Assembly: GCA_029876055.1 (NCBI GenBank)
Contig: CM056875.1
Span: forward strand, 7,217,001 to 7,281,000
Source: Madurella fahalii
Taxonomy: Eukaryota; Ascomycota; Sordariomycetes; Sordariales
Direction of reading: 5' to 3'
Length of the DNA stretch: 64,000 nt
The notes below the pieces were generated by a model. It had not been told where the DNA came from, did not search any database, and saw only the letters and a program-made list of their open reading frames with translations. Position numbers and translations under genes: made by a program. This document shows positions 41,074-52,592 of the stretch, one piece after another. Each line of letters starts with the position of its first letter. The first letter of the stretch is position 1.

Positions 41074-42552
41074 ATGGCCGCCGAAGACGCGCGGTACCGG
41101 CAGTCGTCACAGTACCTGCTGTGGTCCTTCTCGCCCTCTCAGCTGGCTGCCATACGGGAGAAGACAAACGCCACCGCGCGCTCCACAATCTCGGCTCGTC
41201 TCTCCTCTCTCCCCGCGCTGCCCAGCAACAGCCTATCCGCGCCGACATCAAGCGCCAACACCCCCGATCCGGAGGGAAGCTCAACCCCCGCGCTGCCCGA
41301 ATTCCTGACGCCTGCCGAAGAGGCGTTGCTGGTGACGTTTTACACATCGGAGTTGCTACGAGCAGGCGACCATGCCGGCATGTCGGACGAAATCAAGGCC
41401 ACTGCGGCGGCAGTCTTCAGGAGATTTTACGTCATGAATAGCATCATGACGTACCCGCCGCAGGAGATGCTGATCGTCGCGCTGTTCTTTGGGTGCAAGG
41501 CAGAGGGGGCGTTTCCAAGTATCTCGGAGTGAGTCCACAATCTTCCTACGCTACCGGGCATGTCGCTAACGGCTGATATCCTTGCTGCATAGTTTCGGAA
41601 AGACCTTCGGTAAAGAACACCCCGAGGAGATCCTAGCCGGCGAGTTCCTGCTGTGCCAGGGCCTACGGTTCGCCCTCGAGGTCAGGAATCCGTTCAGGGC
41701 ACTTAGGGGTGCCGTGATGGAGCTTAGCCTACTGGACGATATCGAGGTATGTCACGTCACGGATCATCCTCTCCAGAATTGCATCCCAAGGATCCCACTA
41801 ACCAATTAGACCGCTCGAATCGCTGCCGCCGAGCGCCGCGCCCGCGAGATCCTGCGCTTCAGCCCGCTCATCACCGACGCATACTTCCACTACACGCCTA
41901 GCCAGATCATGCTGGCCGCGCTGTCCCTCGCCGACCGCGGGCTTGCCGAGCGACTAATACAAGAGACGTTCCACCACGTTCCGGCCCCGGCGAACAACAG
42001 CGGCGCCGACACGCCGATGTCAGGCAGCGGCATCGACGCCCCCAAGAAGGGACCAGCAGCAGGCCGCAGCGGCGGTGGCGAGGAAGACAAGGCGACCATC
42101 ATCGGCCCGCACATCCGCGACAAGGTTTTGGGCACGATCGAGGCGTGCAGAGACATGCTTTCAAAGGAGCTGCCCGAGCGGAGGGAACATTGGACAAACG
42201 TATGCCCTCCCCCCTGGTACCCCAACTCCACGCAAACCTGGCCGCTTTCGGGTAAATCCACTGGCTAACACTGCTACTCCCGCAGAAAACGGTCTACAAA
42301 GCCCAGCTCCAGCCCCTCCGCAAGAAACTCAACAAGTGCCGCGACCCGGAGCGCTCCAACCTGGTGGGGCTACAGCGTGCCCGGCGACAGCAGGCCGCTC
42401 ACAAGGACGAGTCCGACGACGAGGACGGTCTCGATGGAGGGAAGGGGCCGACAGGTCGCCTCGAGGATGATGAGGCAGTGTTTGGCGATGCCGACGTCAA
42501 GGGGCAGAAGGTGAAGAAGGAGATGGAGGATCCCTTTGGGCCGGCCTTGTGA
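41074..42552 (+). CDS. CCL1: Cyclin H-like protein (Ccl1), TFIIK subunit
   Basis: Four exons: 41074-41528, 41593-41746, 41810-42199, 42286-42552; 421 aa. Cyclin H/Ccl1 activates the Cdk7/Kin28 kinase in TFIIH and phosphorylates the RNA polymerase II C-terminal domain. The protein starts MAAEDARYRQSSQYLLWSFS, a cyclin H-type opening with the Y-x-S-(S/T)-Q-x-x-x-W pattern. The first cyclin fold includes FRRFYVMNSIMTYPPQEMLI, ALFFGCKAEGAF and GEFLLCQGLRFALEVRNPFR. The second includes LITDAYFHYTPSQIMLAALS. Ala/Ser/Gly-rich insertions (residues about 55-75 and in the second fold) and an acidic, Lys-rich tail are additions compared with yeast. The start context ACCATGG is ideal. Confidence 0.9.
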
Positions 42553-43479
42553 GACGACGTCTGCGCCAGTGGCGCGCTGGATTTGGAGCGCGGGGTCAGC
42601 TTCTGACTCGATCGCCCGGCCAGGCCCGCTCTGGGTTTATTAAAGAAGCGGGCATGCAAATGGAAAGGGAGTTGGGTTGCGATTTTGAACCAGGGGCGTT
42701 TCGGCCGGACAGTCAAAAGGGAATTTGCATCTTGAGGAGTATGGCGTTGGACACGGTAAGACGTTCCGGCACATCTGAGGGATTTATGTCGTCATGTTCG
42801 CTAGACAAAAACGTATAGCATGTGGAGAGGGGTTGTTGCAGGCTCCAAGTACACTCAAGCGTACATTCAGTTTGACGAAAGAAGCTCTCTAAGGTAGGGC
42901 TGAGCAGTCGCCCATATATTCGAAATATCCTACCTCCTGTCCCAATTCCCCGAACTAAAACCCTGTTCCTCAACGCTTAACCCGTCCATGTAGCAGAAAA
43001 GGTGTTGAACTAGCGAATGCGCTCAACCTTGCCCCACCGAGACCCTTCCATCTGGGTCAAATATCAGAGTGCCCCTCCCCCCCCCCCAAATCTACCCTAG
43101 CAATGGAGACACGAGGCAGAAACCGCAAAGCGGAATCATAGTGACGTTTTGATTTCATTGTTAAGGGTGTCCCTTCCAAACCGCCTACCAACTGAATCCT
43201 CGAAACAAAGGAAACTATAAACCAAAGCGTGGGATGAGAGAGCATTACCCCCCAGGAATTGTGACAGAACCATCAACGAACTCCATAGTGAGACCACTAG
43301 ATTGGTATGGTGCTGATTTAGCCCCGTTCATCTAGCCGCTTAATAAATAATGACTGCTGTCATCTATCCGCCGCTATCACCAGGCTCTTGTTCCCCGCTG
43401 TCGGGAACGGTGGCCCGTAGCGTGCACGGCCGGACGGTGGGCATGGCTCGTGATTTCCCGAGCCTTGGTCAGCGTCCTA
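42553..43479. other. Intergenic between convergent genes
   Basis: 3' flanks of the cyclin gene and of the E2 gene. A C-run lies at about 43077-43087. No gene recognised. Confidence 0.6.
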
Positions 43480-45723
43480 CTACTCGCTGAGAAACCCGTA
43501 CTCCCTAAGGCGGTACTGGAGGTCCCGGACCAGGTTTTTCATGCCCGGCGCGTCAGGCTGCTTCGCCTCCCATTTCTTGGCCGTATCCAGCATCATGCGG
43601 CCCTTGAGCTCGAAGTGTTTGCGGATGACGTCGCCCCAAATCGCGTCGTCGTCGTAGCGGTACTCGGCGTGCGGCGCCTTGCTGTTGGCCGGGATCGGGC
43701 CGGCGACACCGCTTGAAGAGGGGGCCGAGGCGCGCGGATTCTTCAGCCGGTGGGTCATCCAATAAGTCATGGCATGTGGGATAGTGAGGAGCTCGACCTT
43801 CTTGTTGTAGGTCTCAGCGCCTGTCTGGTTGGTGTTTCTCTCGTAGCCCGGCTCGTTGTAGTAAGGCTGGCTGTTGAAGATCATTGCTGGGGACACGTTA
43901 ATCGCCAGACAACAGCAGTAGGTTTCAGCAGATTACCTACCCTGGATGGAAACCAGAATCTGTAAAATGGACGAGCGATCCGGCTCCCATGGGTGGCCTT
44001 TCCACGTTCCCAGTAAGGAAAGACAGACTGGGCGAAGTCAACTCCCGCTGACACGATGCAGAAGATTGAACACTTACTTGTGCCGTTTGCGTACAGATTT
44101 GGGTTAAAATGGGCCACTCCACCACCCGTTGTCCGAAAATGCATCAACGGGGGCGTCTTTGGGAAGTCCTTGTCGCAAAACATGTCAAACTCGAAGAGAC
44201 CGTGCTCATACGGGGTGTCGTCTGGCCCGACGATCAAAATCTTCAGCAAGTCGGGACGTCCTTCGCCGTACCGGACGAAGACACCCTCCGGCAAATCTGC
44301 GCTGAGAGATGTAACTTGGGTGAGGATCTTTTTGATCCGACTTCGCGCATGACTCCCCGCATCAAACAAGATTGCATCCTTAAAATGATAACCCGTGAGG
44401 ATCTTTTCATCCGGAACATCCTTGACGCAATTCGCGCGGTGCCATTCCGATGCGTCCTTCGCGATGGCTTGGAAAGATGTTTCCGCCTGCTCTTTCCCTT
44501 TGTCCGTTGAATCGCCCGCTAGAGCAGGCTGTTGATCAGACTCCTTCGCTTCTCTAGCTTCCGGTTCAGGTGGATGGGTGGCCGTCAGCGAGTCGGCCAT
44601 GCGGCAGATTTGTTTCATCACGGCTAACGATTCCTGGTTGATTTCCCCTTCCATGTTGGCAACCCGGCCTGACGCCGCCACGAACTTGCGGCAGGGGGTC
44701 GCCAGCTGCTCAATAATAGCATGTAGCGACTGCCCAGTTTCGTAGATGGCTGCGCCGGGGGTGCCATGATTAGGAACAACGCTAGACAAGATCTGAGGAA
44801 GCTGTGCTGCACACGGGAATAGAGTTTGCTCGCGGCGAACAATCGAGGTTGTGTCCTCGTGATCCGCAATCGCCCGTAAGAAGTCGAGAACAGCGCTAGC
44901 TGGGCCACAGTGAGTGTCGATTTCTTCGATCGTGGCATGGCGGAGTAGCTGTGCGGCATGCCGTAACATTGGACTCCTCGCGATCATCGCTGATAGCATC
45001 GGATGGGACTTAGTATCGAAGGGCATCGGTGCGGGCTTGCGCGTGGACGGCAGAAGGACTGAGAGGGCTAGGGAATAGCGCGCGAGATACCGAGTATTGC
45101 GGCTTCGCCCCTTAGTGCCCGTACCTGTATTGCGAGGCGAAGTGCAGCTATCGCCATACCCAGTTCCTTTGGCGAGCTGCGACTGCTTGGCGGGTACTGC
45201 CTGAGTGGAGGTAGCGGCGCCCGCGGGTGTTTCTGACTTGGACAGGCGCCGCGACTTATCTCCCGTTTTTGAGACCGTAGGCTCGAAGCCGCACAGTAGA
45301 GAAAAGATAAGAAACATGCGTCCTGCTTCGCAGCAGCAGGCGATCTTGAAGCAGTCCTCTCCCGAGTTTACCTGACTTAGCGTGGGTATTTTGTCCGGAT
45401 TCTCGATGTGTTTTCCGACACAAATCCAGGTGTTGCATTTGGGACAACGAAGACATGGATGGACGGTGCCTAATCAAACCTGAGTGTCAGCTTGATGCTT
45501 CTGTACATTTGGGCACGTATAGACAACCTGGCTCTTTCAGCATTTTCTTAGTTCGCCGAATGATCCCCGGTCCGTCAATGTTAATAAGGCTGTTGCATTT
45601 CGCACATCTGGCGGTCCGTAGGCTCGCTCCATACGCGACAAGTTCTCTGTCGCTATCAAGGTCGTAGAAGGCAGAGCTTTGAGCGAAAGGGCTCAATGCA
45701 ACAGGCGAGGGCTGAACGTCTGG
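43480..45723 (-). CDS. BIRC6/UBE2O-type ubiquitin-conjugating enzyme with Cys-rich N-terminus (5' end unresolved)
   Basis: Four exons are clear: about 45723-45528, 45469-44078, 44027-43941, 43886-43480. The C-terminal E2 core has TPYEHGLFEFDMFCDKDFP, FNPNLYANGTICLSLLGTW (active Cys after splicing), SSILQILVSIQAMIFNSQP and YYNEPGYERN. This is the signature of the large BIRC6/UBE2O/UBE2Z E2 class and not of ordinary small E2s. About 450 residues upstream include helical and disordered stretches. The N-terminal region is Cys-rich (RCAKCNSLINIDGPG, then HPCLRCPKCNTWICVG, then EDCFKIACCCEAG), suggesting zinc binding. The first intron (45470-45527) has an unusual GTTGTC donor, but it joins LKEPG to TVHPC seamlessly. 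No ATG is found in the first visible exon. Pro/Gln/Ser-rich coding-like text continues to about 46.3 kb, so at least one more exon is missing. It transfers ubiquitin; targets unknown. Confidence 0.8.
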
Positions 45724-46330
45724 CTGTTGTTAGTTTTGCGTCACAACATGGTAACCGGCGATGCCGGGAGGTGGACCATAGCCATCAAGGCTCGATGCAC
45801 CGACTACTCCGCAACCCGGGACATCAAAAGCTGATGGACCGGGCGAGAATACCCGGGCGAAGCCGTGAGATCAATCGGATCCGCTGCACTACAACCGGAG
45901 CCACCCAACGGCGTTGTGAGATCTCGGAGAAGAAGTCGGTATCAACTCCGATACAACGAATAGTCTCGAGAGAGTCGAAACACGCACCGAGAGGATTTAC
46001 TGCCGTCCCAGCTTGCTCGCGTGACCCAACACCCAGATGCACACTCATAGCTCCAGGCGGCTGTTTAGGCTGCCGAGATGCTTCGTCTGGTTCGAGAATG
46101 CGCCGCTTCAACGGATTCAACATATCTGTCAACCTATGATACGTCCTTCCAATCTTAACCAGAAGCGGCAACATTGCTGCGGAGGCTGGCGGCCGGCAGA
46201 GGAAGTCCGCTGTTGGCCGGGGTTGGCGATCGGGGATGCGCTTGTGGTCGGTTGCGTCTAATCCAGTCAGTCCGACGTCAAAACCTGGCCCATGATGGGA
46301 AGAGGATAGAGGTCCGACAGGGAGGAGGTA
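45724..46330 (-). other. Probable unresolved 5' exons of the E2 gene
   Basis: The minus strand has protein-like stretches in changing frames: a Pro-rich SAFDVPG...GYGPPPGIAG block (about 45735-45835), a 116-codon frame from 46174 containing LVKIGRTYHRLTDMLNPLKR, and TQPTTSASPIANPGQQ-like text at about 46200-46258 after a TAG acceptor. I could not join them with consistent phases. They may be exons, or a separate upstream gene. Confidence 0.35.
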
Positions 46331-49300
46331 ACTCTAGAGGCCCGGACCAGGCAGAAGCGGCCGGATATCGCGTGTTGGGCTGTCGGGCTTCCGGGTAGGA
46401 GGGTTGCTAAGGCTCAAGGTGCAGCACAACCCAGCGCTCAAAATTATACTCAAAGGAATGAATATAGATTTGGCTTCGGCCGGTCGGCGGGGGTGGTTGC
46501 GGCAGACGTAGGGCTGGAGACCGGAGCCAGGGCGAGGAGACGCAGGCGTGGTAGGTGGAGGAGGGGGCTTAGGTTGGATTCGCGCACATGAGGCTCACCT
46601 CAAGCCAGTGGCAGGTTGGAAGAGCTGCGGTGCCTTGATTGCTTTGGTAGATGCATGGCTGCTGCATCGCGGGGCGTGACTGGCCGCAGCTGCCCTCTGA
46701 GCTGTCCTTGCCTGCAGCTACCGCAGCCTGCTGGCCGCCTGTTGGAGGGGTTTGTCCCCGGTTGTGCATGTGCCTAGTTTCTGAAAACCGTTTATCGCCG
46801 GCCAAAGAGAGCCCAGCGTTTTCCGTGGCCAAGGCGTAAGAAACGCCTCCATTTCCCCCGCCAACCGCTAGTCGCCCCGCCAATGTGCACTTCGTGAACT
46901 TCCCCCTGCGGTTACCGACGGACGTTTTGGAACTGGGTCAAGCCACCGCCCGAGCAGTTGACGGATGTAAACACCAATCGCTAGCACTCGGTTGGCTCGA
47001 TGCACGCACGTTCATTGCTTTCCTTAAATCCCGCGAATTCCATTTCAAAATAACCAGACGGTAATTGTCACACAGAGTAAATCACCGATACCGGTTCAAA
47101 GTGAAACGGCGCAGCAACCATCACCTAGGTACCTTAACATTCAGGTACACATACATAGCTACAGGCGGTCCAATTGACAGTCCGATACAAGTCAGAAAAA
47201 CAGTGTGCCTACACTGCTCGCACACGTTTCTAGTTCTGGTGAGCGTGATTCGAAGCAAACGCATCCACTTAGCCAATCATCGAACGGCCTTGTACAGCAC
47301 TATTTTGAGCAGCCCAACAACCCGAGTCTGCCTAGGACAGAGGCCAGCTCCTTTTTCTTGCCGGCCGGGAAGAATATGATGCCAGGCAAATGTGGCTGGA
47401 TCCCGTCTCCGCGTTGCTGCTAGCCTAGCATTAGCTCTCTTCGTGCGCGGAGCAACTGCTTGGACCTTCAAGCTGCGGAATAATACGGGGCCGCCCGTTG
47501 CGCCATACAGGTAAAGGTAGGTACCTAGGACAACGGTTAATACAGTCGCCTAGCGAGATGGCTAGGCATGCGGCCGCCTAGTCTGCCTGGCCGCCCAGCG
47601 TTCCCCACTTCGGTCTCTTGGATGATTTTTGTGTTTATGGGTTAGGTCACTTACAGGTAGGTTCTGTGTCCAACGTGGATGCGCTCCCGAATTGTGGGTC
47701 TTGGATGCTATGAATTGCTCAAACTATCGCCTAGCGGAGGAGGAGCAAAGTTGCCCGGCGCAACTCATTTTGGTTCTGTGTCGTCATAATTACCATACTG
47801 ACATGTTTGGCCGAGCAGTATAATGGCGTCGGAGGTTCAAGCAGCCATTCTAAGGCGTTGAGGACACTCCCCGTCCCTCGGTAGGTTGCAGGCACGAGTG
47901 ACTAATTAGAATACAATCAATCAGGTATCGCTGAAGACATCATCAATGGTACGCTGCACGTTCCCAAGCCGGGTACGGCCGCAGGACTCGGTTGAAATGC
48001 CACCCAGTGGCAGTGATAAAACTGCCCTTGCAAAAGGACACTAGATCTGCTGGCCGCGGTAGATAGACGAGTTGAGATGCTATTAACAAAGGGAGCCAGT
48101 CAGCTACGTTCCCGCGACGGATAAAGCAGGTTGACGAACTATCTCAAGGTTGTTGCAGTTCACAGAGGCTGGCCGGCACTCACCATAACGATTATGGTCA
48201 TCATGTTCGTGTTCAATCTTGCGATGTTCTGACGACCAAGTTGCATTGCACCTCGAACACACCCACAGGATTTGTTACAGCCATTTATGTACTGGGAACG
48301 CCACCACTCGGAGCCAAAGTAGCGAGGGCAGGTATCGCGCTGATGATGGTTACCACGCCCCAGCTCACTAGAGTCCGGGGAAAACCTTGTGGCACATGCC
48401 GCATGTGAAATCGTAGCTCATATCTAATATCTTTGGAACCACAATAATACAATAGAGTAAGAGGTACGAGCCTCAACATAAGGTATCTTGGGTTAATTAA
48501 TTAGTTTGGTGACGAGGGAGAGATGAGACCAGCAGAAGACTTTGAGATACTACATGTACCGGCTTGTTGCAGCCGAAAGGTTATAGGGAAAAAAAAAAAC
48601 TTAAATGTAAGGTACTTAACGGAAGCTTCAAGTATAATTACCACACACACCTTAATTAGCTCGCATAATAAGCGGCAAGTTTGACTACAAGCTGATGGCT
48701 CCCTGCCTGTCTCTTTCTCCACCTCCGCTAAGCTGGGCGACCGGAAATAAAAGAGTTGCTCTTTCTTAGTAGTTTAGGTAGAGCTATAGTTAAACACTGT
48801 TTATAACTCCCTACCTTCATGTTCAATCCGGTATCTCTGCTTGTGTCCTGCTTGTACCTCGATACTCTGGCTCTCCTACCCTAAGGTATCTCCGTTTCTG
48901 ATCGCATCGAACCAGGTGCGACTTGAAGAAGAAAGAAAGGAAAGGTGAGAAAAGAAATCAGGCTGGGTCCGGGAGATTATGTTACAATTAAGGTGTAATA
49001 GTGGGCTCGCGTCTTCACATCACCTCCTTAGGCTCTTATGGATTCTCTTTTCTTTCGTACGTGACGTTTCAGAGCTTTGCTTGAGGAAGCGCAGCGTAGT
49101 CCACTTAGTATCTTACCTTGGTAGATACCCCTAACCCTCACCCACCATTACCGTTCCGACCAGGTGGGTTAGACCCGGATTGCATCATTCAAACCCGGGA
49201 ATGCGAATGCGTTCTTGACTCGATAATTTAATCAGTAGTCCAGACCCTCGAAATCTGTCCGCGATCATCCTATGCGCGTAATGGGTGAGCTTGGACGGGT

Positions 49301-49404
49301 CACAAAATCAATGCTTATTGGGGCTCCGAACTTCTTTTAACCACAGTCTGCATCAACTGAAGCGAACTGGATCCCGACTCTGCTCCACCGAAGGTCACGC
49401 CAGA
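46331..49404. other. Longest gene-free stretch, about 3 kb
   Basis: No supported gene. It contains ACCTAGGTACCTT at 47123-47135 and AGGTAGGTACCTAGG at about 47515-47529, plus AAGGTATCTT- and AAGGTACTTAAC-type relatives near 48480 and 48610. An A10 run lies near 48590. Frames such as 46569-46883 have no domain. Confidence 0.6.
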
Positions 49405-50979
49405 ATGAGATCGTCTCGCCGGCTCGAGGCCCTCGGGCATCGTGCATGGAAGGTTCTCCGCGTCAACTGGCATCTCGGCGTGACTGCCTTTGGAGGGCCC
49501 CCCGTTCACTTTAGAATTGTGGGTTTCGTTGTTCTCGTAGAGTATTGACCGCCATTAACCAACCGCGTGAAGTTCAACGAAAAGTTCGTCAAAAAGACGG
49601 GATGGATCGACGAACAGGTTTTCCAGGAGCTGTTCAGCATCTCGCAGTCGCTATCAGGGCCGGCGAGCACCAAGATGCTGTACTGCATCAACCTGATTCG
49701 CGGCGGCTTCATGGCAGCTATGGTTAGTTTCCTGGTTTGGAGTCTGCCTGGAGCCATTGGCATGTACGGGCTCTCCATCGGCGTCGCGAACATCAATGAG
49801 AAGCTGCCGGGCCCAGTCTACGCCCTGCTATCCGGCCTCAACGCAGCCACCGTGGGCGTGATCGCGCTTGCTGCTGTGGAATTGTCCCAAAAAGCCATCA
49901 CCGACAAGCTGACGCGGGTCATCGTCTTCCTCACCGGTGCCGCCGGCATGCTGTACAATGCCCTCTGGTATTTCCCAGTGCTGATGCTCATCTCCGGTTT
50001 TGCCACACTCGTCTTTGACTATCGATGGATCCATCATCCTCTCAGAGCTCTGATCAACTCAGTCCAGCGCTTGCGGGAATCAGCTCGCCATACGCCCGAC
50101 GACCGATATCAGACCGAACCCCGCTCCCCCCACCAGCCTGACACCCTCGAATCCAACCTGCCCCAGGCCCAGTCCAAACCCAGCGCCCGCTCCGACCTCC
50201 CCACAACCGAAGCCGAGTCCAGCCCTACTGATGACAATACTCCCTCAACCGCCGAATCCGAACCGCGTATCATCCCCACCGAATACCGCCTCACCATGTC
50301 CTGGAGAACCGGCGCCTCCATCATCGTCCTCTTCTTCCTCAGCTTCATCGCCGCCATGGTCGTCCGTAGCGTCGCCTTCTCCGCCCCCGGGGGGCCCCCT
50401 TTACTGTACCGGCTCTTCGCAAACATGTACCTCGCCGGGACCATCATCTTCGGCGGCGGGCCCGTCGTCATCCCGCTGCTGCGCGAGTACGTGGTCGCCG
50501 AGGGGTGGGTCAGCCCGCGCGACTTCCTGATCGGGCTGGCGCTGATCCAGGCGTTCCCGGGCCCCAACTTCAACTTCGCCGTCTTCCTGGGGAGCCTGAC
50601 GGCCGTGAACAACGGCTTCGCCTCGGCGGCCGGCGCCCTGATCGCGTGGGCGGGCATCTTCAGCCCCGGCCTGGTGCTGGTGCACGGGACGATGGGCATC
50701 TGGAGCGCGGCCCGCGGCAGGCGCTGGGTGAAGAGCGTGCTGCGCGGCGTCAATGCCGGCGCGGTTGGGCTGATCTACACGGCGGTCTACAGGATTTTTG
50801 GCGTCGGCTATATCGACGAGGGGTTCCAGGCGGGGCGGAGCCTTGGCGACGATCCGTGGTGGGTGGTCATCACCGCGACGAGCTACGTTGGGGGCAGGTA
50901 TTTTGGGGTTAACCCGCCGTCGGCGATCCTATTGGGGGCAGTGCTCGGTTTGGTTAGATACGGAGTTGTGATGGGTTGA
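49405..50979 (+). CDS. CHR-family chromate transporter, two-domain (LCHR) type
   Basis: Two exons (49405-49518, 49573-50979) give 506 aa. The N-half begins with LRVNWHLGVTAFGGPPVHFR, the CHR signature. It continues across the splice into FNEKFVKKTGWIDEQVFQEL and several membrane helices (MVSFLVWSLPGAIGMYGL, TVGVIALAAVELSQKAI). A hydrophilic Pro/Ser/Glu linker of about 80 residues follows. The C-half is a second CHR domain with NMYLAGTIIFGGGPVVIPLL, RDFLIGLALIQAFPGPNFNF and FSPGLVLVHGTMGIW. These plasma-membrane carriers export chromate, probably in exchange for or together with sulfate. Both halves are intact, so the gene looks functional. The alternative start at 49285 would be GTG and is unlikely. 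Confidence 0.92.
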
Positions 50980-51228
50980 TGGCTATTGGGGTAGTCTGTG
51001 ATAGCGAATGATGCTCTTGTACAGACAGCACCCATGATAGTCATGTTGCGTAGAACGCGATCAACGTCTCGATTAGGTTTAAGGGCACCGAAGGAGCTAA
51101 ACGGCCGGGGTTCAATACCTTAGCTGAGTTCCTAGCTCACCGGCAATCTTTACAACGACACGATCGTTCTTTTCTAAGTACTTATAGAGATCAATTTGGA
51201 AATGCCACCGCAGGAAAAATAATCCGAA

Positions 51229-52592
51229 TCACAGATTTGCCATGACCATTACACCACCCAAGAAAGCCGTAAGACCAACAGCCGCCGGCCTGGCTCGAGC
51301 AGCCAGTGCAGTAACCGGAGGGCCACCGCCATCGTCATTCCCACCGCCGGTGCTAACCGTAGGGGTGGCTGGACTCGTTATGGTCGGGATGGAGGAGGTG
51401 AAAGGTACGCCGCCGGACGTGCTGGTCGCGCCATTGAAGGCTGGTTCCTGGGTGGAAGCCGCTGGGTTAGGGGTAGCGGTGGAGTTGGCCGGATTCAGCA
51501 CTCTGTTAGCGGGTTAGCGAGAGAACGAATAAAAACACTACCATTGAGGCGTTGTGAGAAGAAAAGGAAGGACAGAATGAGTAAGGTTAAGAACTAGAGG
51601 CGTAGAAAAGATAACCGACGAGATTTGGCACCCGAGGAGGACCGATCTCACCCGTCAACAACATGCACCACCCCATTCGCCACCAACACATTTGGCTGCA
51701 CCACCTTCGCACTGTTAACGAATAATACCCCATTCTCGGTCCTGAAATTCAGAATCCCCCCTTCGGCCGTCAACTCCCGTCCTCCCGCAATCAGCTGGCT
51801 GTACAGCACCTTGCCCTGAACAACGTGGTAGTTCAGGACAGTAGTTAGCTGTTCGAGCGTCATGCTGTCTACTGTGCTACCGATTGCATTGAATGCGTCG
51901 TTGTTCGGCGCAAATATGGTCACGTCGGCCGCGAGGTTGAGGGTATTCTCCACTCCGGCACGCCGGAATGCACCGAGAGCAGCAATCAGGCCGGCGCTAA
52001 TGAGACTGTTGGTGACGCTCGCTGGGAGGGTGAGCACCGAATCAATGATATGGATTGTTCCGCCCGCATAATTGAAGTCCTGGGGGAGTTGTCAGTAAGC
52101 AAAGGCTGGTTCGAGTCGCGGGAGTAGGAAACCGACGTATGGTTCGACGTTTGTCTGAGCGCCATTGCCTGAATAGAAAGTCACGGCGCCATTTTGAGAA
52201 CCGGATAGTATCCGCTGGCCACCGGTGACGTTTGAGTATGCTTCAATATCCAAGAACGTTGGCACGGATATCAATGACTGGGTATTCAGAAAATCGGAAA
52301 TGAAGAAGACGCCGTTGAGGACGTGGTAGCTCAAGAAGGCCGTGAGAAGATTCGGATCCTGAGCCAGTTGTGTAGCAAATGGCGTGCTGAAGAGCTGATT
52401 CAAGGCGTTATTGCTTGGGGCGAGGAGTGTGACGCCTTGAGCGCTGCTGAGGATGGTAAAAACGAGCTGCTGGGAGGAGAGCCAGCTGTTGAGGACCGAG
52501 AGGGTGGCGCTCTGCGCCTGAAGCACCTCCGCCAGAGTTTGGGCTGAACTTGTATTGACAGCAGCGAGTACGACGAGGCTCTTTAACCGCAT
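51229..52592 (-). CDS. Surface protein with two FAS1 (fasciclin) domains, probably GPI-anchored
   Basis: Three exons: 52592-52137, 52079-51652, 51502-51229; 385 aa. A short signal peptide (MRLKSLVVLAAVNTSSAQ) is followed by two FAS1 domains. The first has GVTLLAPSNNALNQLF and LLTAFLSYHVLNGVF. The second has VTIFAPNNDAFNAIGS, LTTVLNYHVVQGKVLYS and VLVANGVVHVVDG, the H-V-V-D ending of FAS1. A Thr/Ser/Pro-rich stalk follows, then a hydrophobic C-terminus (AVGLTAFLGGVMVMANL), the usual GPI-anchor signal. FAS1 proteins mediate adhesion and surface structure. The second intron (51503-51650) is 148 nt, long for this window. Confidence 0.9.

Noticed and set aside
43060..43100. C-run and neighbouring sequence as a telomere-like or G-quadruplex element
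   Set aside because: It is a single homopolymer without repeated spacing, so neither idea is supported.
46569..46883. 104-codon minus-strand frame
   Set aside because: Gly/Ala/Gln-rich without domain or splice continuity; not called.
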